The notes beneath the pieces are model-generated. The model searched no databases. It worked only from the letters and a program-made list of their open reading frames with translations, and was not told where the DNA came from. A program made the position numbers and the translations under genes. A stretch of 64,000 bases of DNA from Scatophagus argus (lineage: Eukaryota > Chordata > Actinopteri > Scatophagidae): contig NC_058499.1 in NCBI RefSeq assembly GCF_020382885.2, forward strand, positions 20,259,872 to 20,323,871. Reading direction: 5' to 3'. Positions within the stretch are counted from its first letter, which is position 1. Each line of letters starts with the position of its first letter. Of this stretch, positions 33,901 through 47,598 are shown piece by piece.

Positions 33901-36900
33901 CAAAGACTAATTATCAGTCCTTTATAGATCCTTTTGCTGTGTGTGTGTGTGTGTGTGTGTGTGGACTTACCACCCATCGTTCTCTTTTGTGACATTGTGT
34001 ATCAAAGCTCCTGTACTGAAACTGAGCTCATCTGACCTTTTGGCTTGATAGCTATACACAGCCTTAACTGTACTTTGAGGCTAAAAGAGATAAATGCACG
34101 TAATCAGGATAGTATCAATCATATCAAGCTGCACAAAATAGCAATCAAGTACAGTAGTGTATACACACCAGTGAGGGTTCAATCTCATTGGGCTCCACGT
34201 ATGTTTTCACTGCATACAGAGAGGCACAGTCTTTCTCCTGTGAAACACAATCCAAAGATGGGTACCAGTCATGTTATCGGGTTTAGAAACATTTATTGAC
34301 CATAAAGGGCTAAGACATTGAGCAAAAGGCTTCTTATTTTTATGTTTATTTTAATTAAGAAGAAACAATGAGTATTAATATAAAGGAACATTTGGGTCTT
34401 TCAGATAAATGTGCCTAATTACAGGCTAATTTTCAGCTGCAGTCACTAGAAAGTTGATGTAATTTAAAAAAAAATGAGAAGAAAACATACAAAGGCACAG
34501 AAGCATTTCAGGATTGAGCTAAATTGTCTCAGTAATTTCATTTTCTTTTCTACTTTATTAAACTGAAAATTTTGGTTTGTGGTTCCCAGATGACGAATCC
34601 TCATGACATTGGTGATCCCCTAACTTTAAATCAAGCACCATGTTGACATTTCATGAAATTATCAGCTGTCAGCACGCCAACATGCTAAACTAAGGTGGAA
34701 GGCATGATAAATATCAGCATGTCAACATTTTCATTGCGAGCACATTAGCATACTTATGTAAGCGTTAAGCTTAAAGTGCTGCTGTGCCAAAGTGCAGCCT
34801 GTCAGAGCTGTTGGTGTATGTCCTCATTCACCTCAACTCCCCCTTCTTGTCATCTCCACAAGACTAAATGCTGAGGATTTGTCCTCAGCTTCAAAATATG
34901 TTAAATGTTTAGAAATTGTGTACATGTATCAAATGTATTATGTTTATGCCTTTATATTGCTACAGTAACAGGGATTCTCAACATGTTCTCTGGCTTTTGT
35001 ACGTCTACTATAGTAACTCACCGTGCTGAAGCGGTCGACCAGCTCGGGAGTGACTGGGTAACGTAGCTTGATTTTGCGATACAGCGGTTTCTTTTTGAAA
35101 TAGTTGACCAGCTCTACCAGGCTCTCAAACTCTGTAGTGGTGCCCAACAGGTACATGTTGCCCTCTTTCTGGATCCGGCAGTGTTTCACCTTACCATCAC
35201 CTCTGCAAGAGAGAGACCTTAGTTAATACAAAGAACAAAACGCAGGAAAGGAGAAATAAAGTCCTAAAAGTCCCTGCACCTGAATGTGATGGCGAAGGAG
35301 TCTGGTTCCCCTTCTCTCTGTCGGATGAGGAAAGCTCCATCTCTGGGGATCCTCAGCAGGTAATCCTCTGCCTGACCCCTGCTCAGGTTACTGTAGAACC
35401 ACCTGCACAACACACACACAAAGACAGTTACATTATGTGTGTGTGCGTGCATGAAGACATTTATCTGATACTATATTCACCCACGTTGGGTGACACATCA
35501 GGTGTTTTTCCATTCATGTTAGTAAAGCATATTTAAATAGATTCAAAATGAACCCAGGAACAACAGAGGGGAAAGAGTTACCATGCTTCTGTAGGTGTAT
35601 GAGCAGTGAAAGTGAAAAATAGAATAATATCAGTATGAAAATCACTCGACCTTCTCATTCAGCTTTTTATATATAGTGGTTTACTTCAGGTGCTATTCAG
35701 AGACATTTCTACAGTCTTTGGTGCTTATGAAACCTGATTATTGTATTATCAATGGGTTGTAATATTCTTGACATGTACACTCTGGCATTTTGAGAAATAT
35801 ACTTGTTTGCCATCTAAATAAGAGCCAAATAAAAATATTAATATCTAATGTGTCCAATACACAGATCAATCCATCACATGTTTAACACAAGCACTGTAAG
35901 CACTGGCACCAGGAGTAAACACAGGCCACCAGCAATTAGTGAGCCACGCTTTTTGGGTTTAACACTTTGTTTTGTGGTTCACTAAGATCACATATTTCTC
36001 TAGAAACTAGCTCATATAGTTTTTTTGTTTTGCTTTTAGCAGCTTTTAAGTGCTTTAAATGCTACACCAAGTTTACATGTCAAAGTCTATTTACACGTCA
36101 ACCATTTTCACACCTCCTATTCAGATGTCTGTGTTTGCATTATCATGACATAGATGCTTTCACAGCAGCTAAAAGTTTAAAGGAGCTGCTAAACTTCACT
36201 GGCCATAGTAAATTAGAGTCATGAAAAACAGAATACCACATTTCTGCACTTTAAACACTCCAAAACCAACTAAAAACATTAATTCATGCATGCAAGTAAA
36301 TGGTCAGGTGCACATATCCAGATCCAATGATTAAACATTGTTTCTTCTCTCATTTTCATAGGTTGAATTAAAGTCATAAGACTCTTTTCTGCACACAAAG
36401 GACTTATTTTTCTCTCAGCACAAATTTGGTAAATCTGCATTAGTAAGCACTTTATCTTAGCCAAGATAATCCGTTCACTTGACAGGTGTGGCATAGCTGC
36501 TGTTTAAACGACGTGATTATTGTACATGTGCTTTGTACTGATCACGGTAGCTGTAATCATACGTTGTGCTTGCATGCTTGAGTTTAGAAAAATGATCAAG
36601 GTATCATACTTAATTGCTAGCTGACATTGTATAATGATATTTTTAGTATGTGTATTCAGTTTCCTGTGATGTAGGTTCAAATATAACAAACCCTTCATGT
36701 AGATGTGGGTTTGGCTGTGGTACAGCATCGGTGAGGCGCAGTTCAAAGTCTTGGCAGCGCAGCGGGTTCTCTCTGTAGTGCTGGATCAGGGAGTACACGC
36801 TGGGAAAGTGCAGGTTTGGTGTTAGGAAGTAGTACACGTTTTTCCCATCTGAACCCGAGCGAATGCGACAGTGCTGGACCTTCCCATTGCGCCTGAAATA

Positions 36901-39900
36901 CATGCAGAAGATTTGTTTCCTGACACATAAAGTTCCATAAAGTATGAAACACAATTGCTAGAACCTTAAAGTAATTTAATCAAAGACATTCTAATGTTTA
37001 GATTTTCATCATTTAGACTCCTGACCTTTTTTCCTAAACTGGAAAAGTGTATTACATATTTTATTGTAATTTAATTTCAGATTGGAGCTACATGATGTCA
37101 GGATGGTGTGACAGTTACGAAAGTTGGATTGAACCTGGACTGAAACAGGCTGCATCCCAAACAATGCCAAATTTACACATTGTCAAAGGGACACCACACT
37201 GGCTTTATCATATACAGTACCTGAACCAGGTGGATAGAAGAAAATACTTAAACTGTGTCCCATTTAATGTCCACACAGGTTACACAAAGTCACCATTGTT
37301 CCTCCAAATGTAGTGAGGAAATGCAACAATATTCTTCCCAGTTTTGGAGAAAAAAGGAATACATCTACATCCTATGACACTGATCCTCTGAGGCACATGT
37401 TCAGTCACACCTTCACAAGCCACAACATTTGGAAAGAAGTGGCCCTGTACCAAACGAAAAACTAAAGTCCTCAAGTGTCGGCTGTGGTACCAGAAGGAGA
37501 GGGTACAGCCTGTGGCGTTGGTATCACTCTCTCGCACTAAGAAAGTGCCATCTCTTCCCACTCTCTCTGCACAGTAGTCGTGGATTAGGTGCTCGGCCAT
37601 CAGCCTGCCCTCCTTCATACGACCCTGAAACCATGGCTCTGAAGTATGCAGGTCCTGGTGCTGCGAAAGACAGCAAGAACACAAGCACTTTTGTTTTAGG
37701 ACAGCACAGACTCCACTAGAATATGAGCATTTATTTCTATGTATACAATATGGTATATTCTCAGTGTAAGACAATGATCCCTCATATATATCATATATCA
37801 TTATCAGAATTATTTCTCTCATTTCTATGTCAGCATTGGTGATAAAAGCATTTTCAACAGCATTTTAATAAAACATAATAACATCATAATCATAAGAGGA
37901 TGAGTACAGTTGAATTGTGCTAAAGGAATCCTGTAGAGTTTTCTAGTAAACAGTTAACATTCAGTGTTTCACATCAAAGTACACCTGAAACATTTACAAA
38001 GGAAATTTTTGACACCTGGATTGTTTTCATCTGTGTACAGGAACCCACTGATCAAAACACTTCTCTGCAGTGCTAAAACGTGGCCCTGTTAACCTTACAA
38101 AACATCCTGTTTTACTTTTACTTTACTTTACTCCTGATTTTATACTCATCTTCATGGTTTGATTTTTTAAAGTGAACCATTTAAAGGTATAATATGGAAC
38201 AATTTCAAAATAAAAGTGTGTTGTGGTGTCGATCCTCTGCCTGTATTCTCCTATTTTCTTAGTGCTTTGGTGTGTTGGGATGTCAGCAGAAAAATATGCA
38301 GAAAATATTCAGCATATTATGCCTTTATATTTAACCAATATTAAATAGAAAATAATGCAAAAAATGTTCATAGACTCCCCGCTCTCTCTCTCTTATACCT
38401 TTCTGGAATCTTCTTCCTCCTGCTCGTACTCCTCTGCATAGTACAGCTTGTCATCAGAGATCACACAGTAGTGGTTGTTCCACCGCTGATGAAGGGAAAT
38501 GAAAGTTCACAGGTCAGCTTCAAATGCAGACAAGCTGTGCACACAGCAAGCTTTTTAGAGCAACTTGCAATGGTTTTTATTCTGACGTTTAAATCTGAAT
38601 TGCTCTCTTTATGAACAATGATTCACACTTTCATAGTGTGAATCATTGTTCCCAAAATATGCATACAATAGAAGTCTTCCTTCATATTATTATACTGGCA
38701 TTTTTTTTAAATCATTTATTTATTTATAGCCAGACCTTTTTTACCTACAGGTACCAAAATACAAATGAGTTGCCGGCAAGAGGAAATCTTTCGCAAGACT
38801 CCAGCCTGCACTGTTACCTCATTGTGGATTTGTCTGGAAACAATATTACCACCTTAGCCAGCAAACTTTGGATCTGATTCAGGTTTTCCATTATCACAGA
38901 ACTGACTGCGCCAGGGATAAGAAAGAGATATTCCTACAGATCAATAGAATCCCTTTGTGATTATCTAATCTGATTATACCAGAGATAAAATCATTATTTT
39001 TACTCAACCATGTGTCCACTCTGGATTAAACCATTGAACCAAATCAGAAGAGAGATTGGGTGACCAGGCAAAAATACATTAAACTACATTGAATGAATAT
39101 GATTTATGTTGGAATAATAAAAACACAAGAGTTTGCTGGTTCAAGATACAGCTTGAATCTTTTGTTATTAGTTGCTTCCTTCGTCAGTGTTAATATTAAT
39201 GGAATCAAATAATAACAATTACACACTAACTGACTCAGCTTTACTTTTATTATTTGTATGCTTTTTCCTATGGTTTCTAGGGCATCTTCTACACATGTGA
39301 ATATATTGTATGCATTGTACCTTCCTATAAATCCCTTTTGATGCCATGATAACCAAATTTCAACACAGAGTTTAATCTCAATCGCAATCTGGGAGCTGAT
39401 CTCTCTCATGTGAAAACACTCACAGTCAAACCCATTGATAACTAAGGAAGTTGATAACCAGCTTGATCACAAAAGTAGGCTTATGTTAGGAAATGCAGGT
39501 TTACACGTGTTCTTGGTGTCAAAGGAGTCTCAGGTACTTTTATTATACCCATCTGACCCTTCTACCAGTACCTGATCCACAGGATCCCAGATCTCCAGGT
39601 CTCCCTGTTTCTGTCCCTTCCTGAAGTCTTTACTGATTCCTGGTCCCTCCACACTGAGCTTCTTGTGCTGCACAAGAACAACAAGAAGAGCACAGCCAGG
39701 GTCGTTAGTATTGCCAACACAACAAAACAAAACTTTTTCCCATTCATGTAACAGTGTATCACTGACACAAGACGAACGCTCAATACCTTGAGTATGATCT
39801 TGCCTTTCAGCTGTGTAGGCGAGGGCAGCTGCTCAGCCATCTGCTCGACAGGTTCAGTCAGTAGTTTGTCTCCAAACACTTCTTTGAAGATACGAGCCAT

Positions 39901-40164
39901 CTGACGCTGCTGCTCTAAAGGGCAGTGCTCCTCTATGGACAGGATCACTGGAAACCTGGGCGAGAGGCACAGTTATCAGAAAGTGTGGTTGAGGTGATTG
40001 TGTTAACACAGCGATTTTTAAATGGCTTAATGTAAAAATCTGTGTAAATAATGAATAATCAGCTGAATAATGAATGATTTTTTAATAAAAATTTATATTA
40101 CCAGTGACATAGACAATTAGACCTGGATGCTAACCAATACAACCACAGTCCATAAGAGCAACTG

Positions 40165-40195
<31 letters not shown>

Positions 40196-43100
40196 GGTGG
40201 GCGGGTGAAAAGGTCATAAAATGACAGTGATTCATATGCGATTCTTACTCTGATGTGACAAAAGCGTGATCATTAATGGCTTTGACCACATCCTCAAACT
40301 TGATCTTGGTTGTCCTGGTCCAGCCATGGTAGATGATCGGCTCCCCGGGCCCTTCCCAGCAGTCCACTGGACAGATTCAGCACCGCACAAAACACAAAAT
40401 ATAAGTGTTGTGGATATTAAAAAAAAGTCTTATTAACCTATCATTTACTGTTTTGCACAGAGCAATGACATTAATCTAAGGACTCAAATGCATCCATTAT
40501 CTCATGTGTAGTGGTGCTGTTATATACTGACATTCAACACAGCGGCATCCAAGACGCAGACATCGCACATAAGCCTCTGTGGATGACTCACTGCGAAGCT
40601 GATCGCCTGTCAGGTAGCTGTTGAACAACACATAACACGGGAAACATTTTACAAAATTCAAATACTAGTCATGTGCTGTTACGGACTATATTTGTGTGCT
40701 GACTGTGTGTGTCATACTGACGTGTTGTGTGAGGAGCTGATCCAGTAATGGGAAAGAGGGTTGTTCATGTCCAGGTTGCTGATCTCTGAGAACTTCTCAT
40801 CCCACACAGAGTTCTCTTTGGAAAACAGGAAGCTGAGGAACTACAAGAGGAAAAGACTTTAACAATAAGTTAACCCATTTTAACAATAAAGCTTCATCTT
40901 ACAAACAATAAAGCTTTTAGCATTATTTTCCAAGCCAAATTTTTATCAGAGCTTATCCAACTGCATCCCTACAAATAACTGCTGAGCTTGTTATTTTCTT
41001 GAACCTTCAGCTCATTTCACACACAAGATATGCAGGAACAGAGCAGAATACCTCGCTGACAGTGAACACGGGATCATTGGTTTTTCTCATGGTGTCATCA
41101 ATGAAGGTGGTCATCAGCTCTCTGACCTGGTTCAGATCATTGGCCCACAATTCCTGAGGGATGAAGATACACAGAGGAAGAAGAGAAAAAATTATTAGTA
41201 CAATAATTTAGCATTTACTAGCTTCACAATTATTGGTGCCTGCCTTAGAAAGACAATATTTGTTGTTAAACTGGCAAAAAATTAGGTTATGAACAAAATT
41301 ATGTTTGTCTTATAAAATCACAAAAGTCACAAAAAACAAGAAAGAAAAAGAAAATTATAACAGTGAAAACCAAAACAGTGATCATTCAGTGACACCATTA
41401 GCCAAATTAGGTCAAAAAGATCAGAGTTTCTCGCTACACCAATCATGTCTTATCATGAGCCGCAGTTTGCAGTTTGAAGCAGATCAGGGGTCAGTTCTAG
41501 GTACCATTATCTGCCACCATGGTGCCTCATTACATTTTTATGTTGATGACACACAGCTGTATCCCTCCAATAAACGCCCACTGGCTTTGGTACACTATGC
41601 TTCCTACAGAACTATGTAGCTGATGCCAAAAACTAAATGTCAAACAACTTTCTTTAATTAAACTCGCTTTCATCATAAAATCTAGTGCTTAAAATCCTGT
41701 GTTAAAAATACTGACAACTTAAGTCTTTGCTAAAATTGTGTTTTGATTTTTTAAGTAAAAAAATATATTATTAAATGTATGTATGTAAAATAACCAATTA
41801 CACGTTTTATTTCTTGGCATACAAATGACTAGGGAAAAAAATAAGAAAATATTTGTTTAACAGGCCCCAAAGAGCAGATAAAAATGAGTCAGATATGCAA
41901 AGTTATAACAACAACTCTCTTGTCTGGTGTACTAATCATTCACTGCAGCTTATTTTACCTTTTGTTCGTAGATGAGGAACCGTTGGAAGTCATGCAGTAG
42001 GACTGCTGAGGCATCTGGTTTATCTGTGTTACTGTGTAATGGAAGAGTGCAAACACACAGTCAAACCATGATGATAACTGTCTGTACATACTGAGTTTCA
42101 TTCACATCAGGCCTTGTAAAGATCAAGTGCTCAGCAAAGACGAAAGAGAACGACATGAGCTCACCCCAGAATGAAAGCACAGGATTCCTTTTTGAACTCA
42201 TCAAGGATCTGAGTTCAAGAAATAGTATGAATAAAAAACTAGAAAACTGGAAAACACTTGTACAACATTATATACAGTATATAATTACATTACAGATATT
42301 TTTCCAGTGATTTTATATGACATCCTCTGCCTTTTTCAGATTGAAACTAAAGCTGTAATATCAACCTATGCTCTCTTCCAAGCCACCTGACAAAAACAGT
42401 AATTTTATCTCACAGAACAAAGGAGTTTCTGTTTTACTGCTATCTCGATCTGTTAATTTGTCTGCTGTGAAACTGGTTTGCTTTATAGAGGTCAATGTAA
42501 CTGCTTAAATTCTTTGTTTGATGGAAAGTGCTGTCTAATGACAATATAAAGCTGTGAATATATTCTGTCTATTTACTATAAATATAGTACACGTAAACTT
42601 ATTATTTTTTTGGATGTGGCTTTTTTATGTAACTGTTTATGTTTTGCTCCTGGCCGAGTCACTGCTTAGCGTCCTGCACCACACTTTATTGTGATCAGTT
42701 CATACTCACCTCCTTCTGTTCAAACATTATATGATTGTACAACTTATGAAACTGTTCGAAATCCAGGCGGTCTTTCTTTGCTCCCACTTCCTGTGAAAGC
42801 AAAATTTAAAAGCAGTGACTGAGACTGTTGGGGTTCTGGACTCTATTCCCTAGCCTTTCCTAGTGTTCTCAATGCTTTCCCTCTCCCTTGTGTTTTTTCT
42901 GGCTGTGGTGTTCCCGTGTGTGTGTGTGTGTGTGTTCACATGGATTGTCTTTAAGCAGAGCTGGGAGGAGCTGACCCACTTCCTTCCCACCTGTTCTCCA
43001 GCTCACCTGCTTCCCATCCCCTGCAATCAACTCCAAACCAAGCCAACAATATTTATACTCCAGTTCATTCCTGCCTTCCACTAGTCCTCACTGGTGGTAT

Positions 43101-46100
43101 ATGTTTCTGGCTCCTTTCTAACACTTGCATAGTCTAGTGTAAGAACTATTACTAATTGTGATCTTGTTGTCTCTTTGTTGTTCTTGTATGCCTGCTCTGC
43201 CCAGTTACACTCCCTGCTACCCTCCTCCTGGATCCCTGTGTCAGTATTCCCCTCCTTGGGAATCAGGTTGCCGGCACGACCACACAGCACTCAACCAGTC
43301 GCTTGCTTTGGACCCCTGTGATTCCTTGGACTCCTCAGTTTACCTTTAGGCCTGATACTATCAGCTAAGAAGTTTATGTTGTAACTTTATTGTAATAAAG
43401 TTATTTTGATCAGTCTTTAGTGTGGTGAGTGTTCTGCCTAACTGGGGTCTTAGCCTTGAAAATCATAACAAAGACTGCAAAGAGCACAATTGGAATTTCT
43501 ATTTCCAAATCAGAGTATGTCTAATCATTGTTAAACTTTAATATGACAGAATGGGTGCTGTTGTGATTGTAGAATAAATCAATAGTCTACTGGATGCCCA
43601 TGCTGCCTCTGTTGAAGTAAGTTTAATTATGCAATGTAAAAAAAATAAAAAAAACACAACACAACAATGATAAGGATAAGGTCTGAATAGAATGAGTACC
43701 TGGACTTTATCTTTGAGAACACGGGAGCTGGGGGCCTTGTAGTTGAGCAAAGGAAGCAGAGCCTTCAGCTCTTTTACAGAGATGCTGGGAAAGACACAAA
43801 TAGACAGGACACATCATGCGTACATCTGCCTGGAATCCTCTTATACTGTCATTTATCATAAAAATAAACTTCTGTGTGTGATGTGCTACTGAATGGAATT
43901 TTTTTTAATCCCTGAAGGTTTTCACTGGTTTTGACAAAAGTTGTGATTTTGCTTGTAAGCAGTCATATAATCCCACAACTCAAACATTGTTTTTACTGAT
44001 CAAAATTTAAATGTCATACCATACCTGTAATAAGACACAATATTGATTTTATCATTGATGTACAGAACTAGTATGATTGAGTAACCAGATCATACATATA
44101 CAGTACCTGTTTGTTTTGGTCTGATTGACAGAATACATCTGCTTCCTCAGCCAGCTGGAGAAAAGACAACACAGAAACAGACACAAACACAACACAGAGA
44201 GATCAATGATTGAACGAGTCTTTACAGCTGTGTGTGTGTGAGTGTGTGTGCGTGTGTGTGTGTATACCTCTCTATAATAACCGGAGTGGGAGCTGCCAGT
44301 GTCTCTTGTCTCAACAATTCTAGTCCCATCAGCCATTTTTGTGCCTCTTCCACAGAATCAGCTGAAAAATGTGCAATACGACCTTGTTACTCTACTAAAC
44401 AGACATCAGGCGCTGAGGGATGATGAGCAGTGGACTTGCTTTTAAATCATAATGGACATCATGTAGATCAGATCTGCCGCTGCTTAGGAAAAACTTTGAA
44501 TTCTCGTTGTTCACATGAGGAGAACTGTTTGACATTTCAACACATGTCCTGCTGCACAAAACAGAAAATGAGAACATAATCTATACTATGTCAAAGTACT
44601 TGATTAAGTTAAAAAAGTTAAAAATTTATGCAAATAGATGAGGCAATTTCACTCAAGTAACCTGACATAGGCTTAGCATTGATGAGGAAAATGGTGAGAA
44701 ACTTCATGGATATGCACAATTTCTTAGCAAGATTTGTAAAGCACAAATCAAAATTAAGCATATCTTGTTCTGCCTCTGGTCTGATTCAAACATAACAATC
44801 TATTGCGTTGCTCAGTGCTCCACCTTGTTTAAGAGATTTGTTTACCAGGACAACTATATAAGTTTCTCCTGCACTTGAATACTTCTCATTTCACATAAAT
44901 CTTTTCAGAGAATACATTACACTATATTAACATTTGCTTCATTACAGAGTCCCCCTGAGGACTTGGTTAGCCTAGCTTAGCATAAAGACTAGAGGCAAGC
45001 CTGCTCTGTTCAGAGTGTAAAAACATACAAACTAACAACTCCAAAGCTATCTGATGAACTTACAGGTTGTATCTTGTTTGTTTAACCTCTGCACAAACAA
45101 TAGTGTAAAAAATGTAATTTGTGGTTTTAGGTGGAGTTGTGTGCAGGAACTATTTCTTGACAAACAACAACAGTGATTGTTAACAGCATCCTGGATTCTT
45201 GTTATCACGATGAGGTTGCCAGTTTTGGTACCATGGCAGAGGCCTAAGTTAAAAAAGCTATGCACACCATCTGGCACCACTATACGGCAACTGGCACAAT
45301 AACCATGAAAATGAAAATCAGTATGCTGGAGGTTTTAATTTAGAATCATATTGCTGACCTTCAAAACATCAAACATATCCAGGACCTACAAATATATTCA
45401 CTTAAACAGAATACCATAGAAATCCAATTTTCATGAAAACCATCTGATTTGAAACACACATAAATAAAGACCTCACCTCCTAGACTCAGGGTGTTGAGAA
45501 CAAACATCGAGCCATAGAAAATTGTGAAGCAGGTATTTTCATCGTGTTTGTCCTTGCCATCTTTAAAGCGCTCAAAGTCCTTGGAGTTCCTCCCTGGACG
45601 AACCTCTCTGATCTCAAACAGGTCCACTGAAACACAACACACATATTTCTGACAATCGTTATTTTTGAAGGAGGTGGCTTGCTGTCTGTAATTTGAAATA
45701 ATTTCATCTATAGTCAGTATCACAAAACACACAAGTTTAACTTTGTGTATGTAAGATATGAGAGATGTAATCTGGTTGTTTTTTCAGTTCAGTCACATAT
45801 TGTCAGCTCACTACTGTAGTTAGTGTTCTTGAGACTGTGGTTATTTTCATTCACACGGTGACATATTGTGATTCCGGGGAGTTGACATGCACGTTAGTAT
45901 ATAATCAGATGTACAGAAGCTTTGTAGCTCCACCATAAACCTTCATGCAGCTATGACTGCTTTCATAATGGAATGTAATGCCCTAAATAAAGTCTTCTGA
46001 TTTTAATGACACTGCATGCCTATTGTTGCTCAAGAGCTGTTGTGTGGCAGTTAGCCACTGCATTACATAACCAGAGAACTGTTTAGGTAGCTGAAGTTCC

Positions 46101-47437
46101 AAAATGGATATGTAGAATAATTTATTTCAGTCATCCTTTATAGATGTCAAACTGGCTTAAAATTTGAAAGTATTATGGAATGGCACTCATGACTAAGCTA
46201 CTAAGCAGCTGAACTGAGAATCAGGTTTGTTGAAGACTAAGCAAATGTGGGGAAGGAAATGACACGAGCTTTCCTCTCCTGCCTTTGCAACAGAAAGGCA
46301 CTGAAAATATACCTGCATTGGTTGAGGTAATGAGTAATGAGTAGCCAGTAGGATAAATGTTAAGAAGCCTACCTGAAACCATTCCATTGTGTCTAACCAT
46401 TTAGAGTAATTGTACTTACAGTACTTCTACAGAAAGTTCAACATTCAGTTCTGGTGATTTCTGCTTTGTTACATAACTAACATAGCATGGCAAATGGCAT
46501 CAAAACATCTAATAAATTCCCTCTAAGCCTTAGTTTCATGTTGCTTGTTTGCAGGGTTTTTTTTAATCTGTACTGAGACTTCTGCCTTTGTTACAATGCA
46601 ACTAAGGTGAGTGAGATTTCGATCATGGTTCATTTTTGTGATTTGGAGAACTGCCATTTTAAAGGGGCCAAGTTACATTAAAGGTGCTTTGTGGAAGAAG
46701 TCTTACAAACCTCCTCGGGTGGATCCCTTTTGGTTGTTCCCAAGTCAAGGTTAAAGACTAAATGTGACCGGGCTTTTGCTGTCAGAGCACCCCGGCTTTG
46801 AAACGTGGCCTCTTTTAAATCACTTCTAAAAACCCACTTTTATAAACAGGCTTTTAACTGTCTTTTAACTGCCCTTTTAAATTTTCTTAAATTTCTTACA
46901 CTTATTGTTGATTAATTTTCTATATGACTTTACTTTGCTCATCTGTTGTGCCTGATTGGAAGCTTTGTTTTTAATTGGTTATTAAGCACCTTGGGAACCT
47001 GCTTCTGAAAAGGTGCTATATAAATAAAGTTATTGTTATTGTTATTTATGTTATTGTTATTTATATTCATGTTAGCTTGGATTATTCAGTTTTCCCTGAC
47101 TTTCTGGGGATATTGCTACACTTATGTATGGGTTACTATTATCATCATCACTGGTGGCAGGAATGTACGGGATATCAGGTTGCCTGGATGTGAATGTCTG
47201 TGTTGCTCATGACAGTAGAAACAAAACTGGGGCCCTCTTGAAAAAATGTTTTTAGTATAAAAGACACAAAAACTCCATTCCACTCCAAGCTGCTTTAAGA
47301 ACTACAAATGGTTTCAGTCATCATCACTGTGTTCATCATGCATATAATGTGAAATGTACTGCAAAGTATTGAAAAAGTACTGCATGAAATAGCATCCTAA
47401 TGCTAATGAAGTTATATAGGATATCTATATATATGTA

Positions 47438-47473
<36 letters not shown>

Positions 47474-47561
47474 CATACATACACGTGTATATATATATAT
47501 ACATGTGTATATATATACGAGTGTGTGTGTGTATATATATATATATACATACATACACGTG

Positions 47562-47598
<37 letters not shown>

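Noticed and set aside
38613-38651. Hairpin as a microRNA precursor
   Set aside because: A 17-bp stem with a 5-nt loop is too short for a pre-miRNA, and the flanks do not extend the stem.
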